Positions 57,796 to 64,000 of a stretch of DNA of 64,000 nucleotides are shown here, piece by piece. The translations under genes were made by a program, and so were the position numbers. Each line of letters begins with the position of its first letter. Position 1 is the first letter of the stretch. The stretch comes from Bipolaris cookei (Eukaryota; Ascomycota; Dothideomycetes; Pleosporales; Pleosporaceae), in NCBI GenBank assembly GCA_002286855.1, contig NRSV01000009.1:64984-128983 (forward strand), given 5' to 3'. The notes under the pieces were generated by a model that had not been told where the DNA came from, did not search any database, and saw nothing but the letters and a program-made list of their open reading frames with translations.

Positions 57796-60372
57796 TTACT
57801 CCTGCTCAGGCCTTCTTGCGGGTGAGTTGTCGTCCAACGGTATGCTTGACCGTTTGTGGATGTCCAGAAGCCTCACCGAACCAGCGCTGAGGTGCCTGAC
57901 ATGGTGCTTGCCGAGATCAATGCTTTTGGCACGTTGCAACACTATTGGCTCCGAATCTGATGTCGGTGATGTTGGGGACTCTTGGCTGGGCGATTCCGTC
58001 ACTACTTCGGCTGTCTTGGAGGATCCATCCCCCGTATCATCAGTGAAGACGCTTAGAAGACCTTCGGTGGACTGGATGCGAGGCCGGCGGTAGACTATAG
58101 TAGGCTGCCGGGCGACGCCGCTCTGGACACGCCGGTCTCCTTCTTCGGTTGTCGAAGGCATAACAGTGGACTCGACCTCCTCGTCGGATTCGACCGCAGT
58201 GTCAAGCGCCATCAAAGTGCTACTAGCTCTTCGGCCCCGATCATCACTTCCGTAAGGAGAGGAGCCTCTTTGGTCTGGCACGGCCGTAAGTCTCTTGAAG
58301 TACTCGTCATCGGCCATTCCCAATTCCTCATAGGAAGGATTGAATTCCTCGTGACGCAGCACAGCCGAAGACTTGAGGCTGGAGCGCATCTGAGACCGAT
58401 TGGATGGCCGTTTAAGCGGTCTTCCTGAAAGCCATGATGCTTCAGAGTCGACCGATGCAAGAGACTGCGACATGTTGTTGGTAGGCACACTGGGACTCAC
58501 AGGAGAATCAGATCGGTCATCGGATGGCGGTCCCACACGAATATCCGACAGATGCTGGCTTCTTCTGCGAGCAGCAAGGCCAATGTTGGCCGGTGCTTCG
58601 GGTGATTGCACGCGGGAGTCGGGAGGTGAAATGGGGAATTCGGGAAGATCTTCCCTAAACTTTGATCGGGTTCGTCGAGGTACACTGGAGGGTCTCTTAA
58701 TCTGCATTGGCTGTGACTCAACAGGTGCAGTGCCGACGAGGTGAATGGGGATGTGCTGGCGAGACATGGATTCCCGTGATGTGTTGGAGAATGAGGCTTC
58801 GGAAGGCGGAGGATGTGCTTGGTCTTGCGAGTTGCGCTTTCCTCTTCGGAAGAGTGAAGCAAACACGCCCAAGCGCTTGCCCTCAGTACTGAGCCTGCGC
58901 ATAGAAGATCCTTGCTTCGAGGTGGCTGTAGTGTCAATGGTATCAACAGGGTGCAATGATCCGCTTCGTGCGGGCTCTTGAAAATGCACAAACTCGATAG
59001 GAGTGCCGTGGCCAAACTTCTCGGTTAGGAGTTCTGGGAGCATGGAAGCATCTGATACGACACGGGTGTGTAGTTGTGTGGAGGCGCTGCCTCGCGAGAA
59101 GCGGATAGCCTGGGCATCGGACACAATGGGCTCTTCAACAGGGCTTTCAAATGGGGTGGGTAACTGGTTGTTGACTTGTGTTGGAGGAGTGACGGGCATC
59201 TCGACTGGCTGAGGTCGGTCTGGTGTTGATGGACGGACGTCCTCCATATGCACAGGGGCCTCTCGCTCAATGCCCAGCCCAACTGTACTACTAATCTCAT
59301 CGTTGCGGGGAGTTGCAGATGTGCCTTGGGCTTCAGCAGCATTCTGCTTCTCGGCACGTCGTTCTAGCCTTCTGCGGAGACGTTCTTGTTCGGCCTTGGC
59401 CTTCTTCTCTCTCCGCCTCTTGTCTCGCTCGAGGATGTCGCGGAGTGCTCCAGTATCGAGGTCGTCGGCTAAGTCATCAATTCTGCTTGTTCTTCGGTTT
59501 GCCTTTTCCTCGTCGCTGGTAATTGGTCGTTGCTCGCGGCGTGCGGATTTTTCGCTACGTGCATTGGACGACGTGTGGTCGCCTGCATGATAGTTTGAGC
59601 CGTAAGACACGCGAATGGTGGGTCGAGGCGAGAACATGTCGAGTGCACTCACGCGAAAGGCGCGGTTGCCTGAGCCACCAGACATGGACGAGTGGATCGA
59701 GTCGGCGAAGGGCAGGGAAACATTCGAGGTCGGGCGCTCAAGGCGGTAGTTGATAGCGCCCTTGACCTTCTTGCTGTCTCTGCGCAGCATACTTGCAGAG
59801 TTGCCGGCTGGCCGTTTCTGAGGCATAGCAAGAGACATGGCGCGGATTTCCTCTTCACGGACGTGATCATGTTCTCTGCGCCGCTTACTCGACTTGCGGC
59901 GGACAAGGGAGTCTACTATATGCGGATCCCTGCGCATTGACTGGGATCGCTGGAGTTTGCCGCGATCCTTTGCTGAGGGCAGGGGTTGGGGATAGGCGTG
60001 GGATTGGAAGTTGTAGAGGATGCCGCCGTGCTCCTGGGTTATGGGACGTAGATGCGGACTGTGTTGGAGGCGGCGCTGAGCATGCAGGGCGTTGATGTCT
60101 TCAGTGCTCGACTGGGGCCAAGCCTCTTTGGTAAAAGAGAGTTCGGGCAGGGTCTTGTCAACGTCGCGGATTGAAGCGGGCGTGGACCTCGAACTGCCCC
60201 GTCTGCGGCATAAGCGTTGACTAGGGCCTCGCCGCGGGCCATTGTTACTCTGATTCGTGTTGGGTTGCTGGCCGGCGGATGCGACAGGCAAGTTCCTGTC
60301 TGTAGCAGTAGTAGATCCACCACCATCTCTTAATTTAGCGGCCTTCCTACGCCTCCGCCCAAACAGCCACAT
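57796..60372 (-). CDS. Basic, disordered 858-aa protein, fungal-type hypothetical
   Basis: Single open frame with start MWLFGRRRRKAAK. Apart from the N-terminal basic patch, one strong helical Arg/Glu/Lys stretch lies mid-protein (ALRDILERDKRRREKKAKAEQERLRRRLERR, about residues 310-345). The rest is low-complexity Ser/Arg/Pro with many SP/TP sites (PSTPDRPQ, PRPTIRVSYG, SPSQESPTSPTSDSE). No domain I can name, no membrane segment, no signal peptide. Multiple basic clusters suggest nuclear or membrane-proximal location, and many potential phosphosites suggest signalling control (inference). The last residues KRSSIPLDDNSPARRPEQE are not a known sorting signal. Codon usage looks genuine. Confidence 0.7.
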   Translation of the reverse strand: MWLFGRRRRKAAKLRDGGGSTTATDRNLPVASAGQQPNTNQSNNGPRRGPSQRLCRRRGSSRSTPASIRDVDKTLPELSFTKEAWPQSSTEDINALHAQRRLQHSPHLRPITQEHGGILYNFQSHAYPQPLPSAKDRGKLQRSQSMRRDPHIVDSLVRRKSSKRRREHDHVREEEIRAMSLAMPQKRPAGNSASMLRRDSKKVKGAINYRLERPTSNVSLPFADSIHSSMSGGSGNRAFRVSALDMFSPRPTIRVSYGSNYHAGDHTSSNARSEKSARREQRPITSDEEKANRRTSRIDDLADDLDTGALRDILERDKRRREKKAKAEQERLRRRLERRAEKQNAAEAQGTSATPRNDEISSTVGLGIEREAPVHMEDVRPSTPDRPQPVEMPVTPPTQVNNQLPTPFESPVEEPIVSDAQAIRFSRGSASTQLHTRVVSDASMLPELLTEKFGHGTPIEFVHFQEPARSGSLHPVDTIDTTATSKQGSSMRRLSTEGKRLGVFASLFRRGKRNSQDQAHPPPSEASFSNTSRESMSRQHIPIHLVGTAPVESQPMQIKRPSSVPRRTRSKFREDLPEFPISPPDSRVQSPEAPANIGLAARRRSQHLSDIRVGPPSDDRSDSPVSPSVPTNNMSQSLASVDSEASWLSGRPLKRPSNRSQMRSSLKSSAVLRHEEFNPSYEELGMADDEYFKRLTAVPDQRGSSPYGSDDRGRRASSTLMALDTAVESDEEVESTVMPSTTEEGDRRVQSGVARQPTIVYRRPRIQSTEGLLSVFTDDTGDGSSKTAEVVTESPSQESPTSPTSDSEPIVLQRAKSIDLGKHHVRHLSAGSVRLLDIHKRSSIPLDDNSPARRPEQE

Positions 60373-63300
60373 GGGGCTTCGCGGGCGCCAGCGCGGCGGC
60401 GACGGCGAGGAGCTCTATGAGGCAGGTGTTTTGAGAGACGGGCGTCGTCGCGGCAGTGGACGCGACAAGGCGGATTGGGGAACAGCGAGAGAGGGCGGGT
60501 GCTATGTGGAATGGGAGTCGCTGCACGGCCGGTCGGGCTGCATGTTGCGCGGGCTGCAGTGGGCGGGTGGCACTCGGGCTGGGGCCAACGGGCGAGCGAG
60601 CGGGCAAGTGAAGAGGGCGTAGGTGTAAGGGAGTGGGAGACGAGGACAAGGAGGAGGATCAGGAGCAGGAGCAGGAGCAGTGGATGTGTAAGTATGAGAC
60701 GGTAGTATGATGTGTGTCTGTGTCTGCGTCTGCGCGTGTGTCTGTGTGCGTGGGTGCGGTGCGGTGCTGCGATGTGATGTAAGGGAGGATCCGCCTGCTC
60801 GTATCTACCGTACGCTCATAGACAGGGCTCGAATCTTGCTTCCCAGGGCTCGACCCTTCGCTGATGAAGATCCCCACCAGGCGGACAGGGCCAAAAATAT
60901 ACTACTATGCTACCCGTCTTGCTTGTTCTTTTCGGGCATTTCTCTGCTGGGGCCCTGGTCGGTCCTTGTCGGTGCGCAGAGGGCGGCGACACGGGCGTGG
61001 GAGTGCAGCAGCTTTTAATCTTGCCTCGCCCTGGCCGCTGGACCACGGCACGACCGCGACCACGGCCACGACAGCGGCGGTAGGCTGGCAGAGGCTGGCA
61101 GAGGCAGGCAAAGGCAAGGCATTGGAACGCCAGAAACATGGTCCCAGATTGCCCCGTCGATCTCGCCCTGGCCGTGGCCAACCAACGGTGGCAAGGGGCC
61201 TGCGCTGCCCACCCCAGCATCAGCCGGTGCCCCGTCCTTGTACCAGGCGTCGAGAGCAGACAGGGCAGGCCAGAGCCGGGCCAGGGCCGGGCCAGGGCAG
61301 CCTCTCGCCCACCGCTCACCTCAGCTTATCGCCCGCCTGCCACTGGTCTCCTTTCCCCCCGTCGAACAAAAAAGAAACACGGCGCCCCCACTGCAAAACA
61401 AACACATCCAAGCCGCTGTCATTTCCACGCTTTTTGCACTCGCACCCGCACTTGCACAGTACACCGGCACCGCACTGCACTGCACTGGAGCCTGCGCGCT
61501 GCCAGAGCGCGGTACGCTGCACGCCTGCGACCCAAACCATGTCTGTATTGAATTCCAGTGGGACACGTCGCTCCTGCTTCTGCACGCCCGCGGTGCCCGT
61601 GGCTTGCTGGGCTATACTACCGTCACGATCCCCATCTCCCTGCAGCCCGCCCACCTGCAAGTCCATCGACAGCGACGTTGTGTGCCTCGTTGCAACTCAG
61701 GTACCCGTTTCTCAACCATGCGCATTCCTTCGCACCCGCTGTAAGGGCCTCCCCTGCTCCTGCTCCGGCCCCCCAAGACCACAACCGTCGCCCGCCGGCC
61801 CAAACGGCTGCGCATCGCTGGCGCCTGCTTTTTTCGTCCTGTGCCCAAACTGCAAAGACCTGTCTGTGTCCGCGCCCACCAAGCCAAGCCAAGCCAAGCC
61901 TCCTCTGCCTCGAGGTTGCGGTTGCGGTTGCGGTTGCGTGAAACGTCCAAGGCGTGGCAGGCTGATGTTTCAGACGCACAATGTGGTATTACCTGACTTG
62001 TGCAGTCCCGGCTTCCGCTTCCTCGGCAGCCCGCAGTTGACTCATTGCCAATGCCAACACGAACCACGTAAGTACAGGCGATATACAGGGAACGCCAACT
62101 GTCACACCTACGTCAATTTTTGCCTCGCTTGCTGCATTCCGCCACGCCTGCGAGGCGCATGATCCAATACCACTGTGCATCCATCCACCTCACCTCCCTC
62201 GAGAGTTTGGCCCCTAGCCACAAGTCTGAACTTACTTTCCCTTCTGCCTCCTACTCTTACAACTAAGCCGAACTGCTGGAGGAGGGGGCGATGCATGACG
62301 ACAAGCCATTACTCGGGCTCGACCATCCTGCTCATGGCGCCTCCACCGCATGGCCGCCCGTTTCCAGCCCTCCCCTCGTCTCCACCAAGGTTGGAAGTAT
62401 CTCGGGCATACGACCCCAGCAAACGCATAGACGCAGCAACGGATCCCCAAAAACTATAACATTTTTTTCGTCTTGCCCTGTTGCTTACTATCATTGCTAA
62501 CCCTGGCTCGCTCTTTCCTTAGTCGGATTTATGGTCCAATGCTCCGTAGTCGTGCAAGCGTTCTTACTACTTTTGCTCAAGCCTGACGTATAACAGCTGC
62601 CACAACAGCAGTCCAATATTGGCGTGCGTCGGAGAAGCATAACCCCGCTCCCCTCGCGCAAAATCACAACGCTGCATCTCAGGGATTTGCTCCTAGTGAC
62701 TTGCATTACATTGGTTGTCCTGAGTGTCATTCAACTCATGCAAAGCCATGCTCCCAATAAACACTGTGCTCACCAACCCCAAGCTGCTGCATATCCGGTC
62801 AGAATCCTCCACACAGCCAACGCACCACTGCGAGTGCAGTACACCTAGGCAATAGAATTCATTTCTTTTGATCTTATTTCTTTTTCCCGCACCTTGGTTC
62901 CGCGTCACGTGCCTAGTGCTGGCTGCGTCGGAAGGAGCGTTCCATCCAACGGTACCTCATACCCGAGTACGCCTACCAGCTTCGGATTGCTTGGCAAATG
63001 CATTCCAGACCGCAGGCCCGCCAAAGGCCACTCATCTGTCTATGTACGACGACATGATTCAATCGATTTATGCGTGCCGCCGATGTGGCCTTGAGAACCC
63101 GACCATCTTTCTCTTTCTACTTCAACTCCTCGCCACCCATTGCCTTGGTGTTTGAACGGCCTGTACTCAATTGGAGCAGACTACAGGGAGTTGTCTCATC
63201 TTTTCTGGTACATTCAGAAATCAGCAATAGGTAAAGATATGTATAACGCATCTTGCTGTATACAAAACCGTAGGTGCTATAGCATTGTTTGATGCTGTCT

Positions 63301-63852
63301 GTCAGCAAAGGAGAGATGGAAGAGCTTACGATTGCCCAAATAGGAGTCACAGCCCATAATGGCTGTTGCTTGACATGGTCACAGACAGCCCGCTACCAGT
63401 GCAGCAGTTGTTTCGTTCACTATCTAAACGCTAGAGTTAGCATGCAGTACAAAAGCTGCCCATATTGGTGAGACGGCTTGGAGTATCAGTGCTTAGAAGG
63501 AGACTGCACGTGACATCGTTGGGGGATCATGTGAGCACAGTGAACAGTACTAGTACGTACTTACATATTGATAGCTCACAAGCATGTGAAAATAGCGTAA
63601 GCAGCGGAACAGCTTGCCGCCTGTGGTCTATGTCTGGTTGCGGATGAGCTGTTGGTGGATCCGTGTGCTGTTCTGCTTGTCCCGATTAGGAAGAGACAGG
63701 GTCTCCCGTGCCTTGCCAACAAAGCGCTCCACTGCGTAAACAAACACCGCCCACCCACATTACACCACCATCACCCCGCAGTCCTGATAACCAAATCCAG
63801 CAATATTCAACCAATACATCAGTACCTGGCTGCAGTCGCCCAGAACATCACC
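60373..63852. other. Long divergent intergenic region, GC-rich then AT-rich
   Basis: 3.5 kb. A 432-aa plus-strand ORF at 60864-62162 is Pro/Ser/Arg/Cys-rich, lacks domains and overlaps equally long ORFs in other frames, so I do not call it. It contains (AAGCC)4 at 61881-61900, (GGTTGC)4 at 61914-61937 and a TG-rich tract near 60700-60760. It may be an extended regulatory region or hold long untranslated leaders. Confidence 0.5.
61881..61937. repeat. Adjacent short tandem repeats
   Basis: (AAGCC)4 at 61881-61900 and (GGTTGC)4 at 61914-61937, 13 nt apart. Confidence 0.8.
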
Positions 63853-63945
63853 ATGTCTTACAACGGGCGCATGAGCATGGCGCGCACAACACAACACAAT
63901 CAGCGCGCACCCCCAGTCAACGAACATGACGCTTTCATGACCTTG
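63853..63945 (+). CDS. First exon of a gene cut by the right edge
   Basis: ATG 63853 (context ATCACCATGTC) opens a 31-codon frame beginning MSYNGRMSMARTTQHN and ending FMTL, followed by a GTATGT donor at 63946. The upstream leader is CA/CCA-rich as in expressed fungal genes. The polar N-terminus with QRAPPVNEHDAF is not enough to identify the family. Confidence 0.5.
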
Positions 63946-64000
63946 GTATGTCGACAGACGCCCTTCAAATCAAGGTGACGCTGACCGGTCTAGCCGGACA

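Noticed and set aside
60864..62162. 432-aa plus-strand ORF
   Set aside because: GC-rich DNA yields equally long ORFs in other frames here; the protein is Pro/Arg/Ser/Cys-rich with no domain or signal.
1..64000. CRISPR array, operon or ribosome-binding-site features
   Set aside because: Spliced fungal genes; no regularly spaced direct repeats with unique spacers, and bacterial operon logic does not apply.

Overview
The window looks like a chromosomal segment of a filamentous ascomycete. Genes are split by 45-70 bp GT-AG introns, several begin with very short first exons, and the families present are fungal: a Zn2Cys6 regulator, an Inn1/Fic1-type C2 protein, a PL3 pectate lyase, a Fot1/pogo transposon and a Tad/I-type LINE. 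The secreted-protein set and transposon types fit Dothideomycetes, probably Pleosporales. That placement is inference; no rRNA or other phylogenetic marker is present.

1-17.7 kb: a giant acidic, proline/alanine-rich repeat protein on the minus strand runs off the left edge. It is followed by an unrecognised 331-aa ORF, a 255-bp solo LTR with an exact target-site duplication, a nuclear-looking 400-aa protein, a divergent Inn1/Fic1-like C2 protein, a long C/T tract, and a complete five-exon methionine aminopeptidase 2.

18-25.5 kb is the decayed part. It holds an internal LINE reverse-transcriptase fragment, a candidate broken secreted-protein gene, a complete but dead Fot1/pogo element bounded by terminal inverted repeats and TA duplications, and a pseudogene of the CmcJ/GA4-desaturase-like family. 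A serine/threonine/tyrosine-rich membrane protein with an apparently intact reading frame lies between them.

26-34 kb: a short-chain dehydrogenase, a tRNA-Arg-like relic, a Zn2Cys6 transcription factor, a Det1-like histidine phosphatase and a PRKRIP1 homologue. 35-43 kb is gene-poor but rich in secreted products: two paralogous proline-rich small proteins with the same exon design, one 132-aa secreted protein, and a PL3 pectate lyase.

45-64 kb returns to housekeeping-type genes: a RING protein, a four-exon helical protein, proteasome alpha1 head-to-head with a WKF-domain protein, an F-box protein, thioredoxin with a possible dual start, an 858-aa basic protein, and the first exon of a gene cut by the right edge. 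Several genes become complete only when very small 5' exons of 7, 13, 15, 35 or 43 nt are recognised; all exon joins given here were derived by hand from splice sites and reading frame. No convincing novel multi-gene system was found. The most unusual items are the giant repeat protein, the secreted proline-rich pair and the transposon/pseudogene block.
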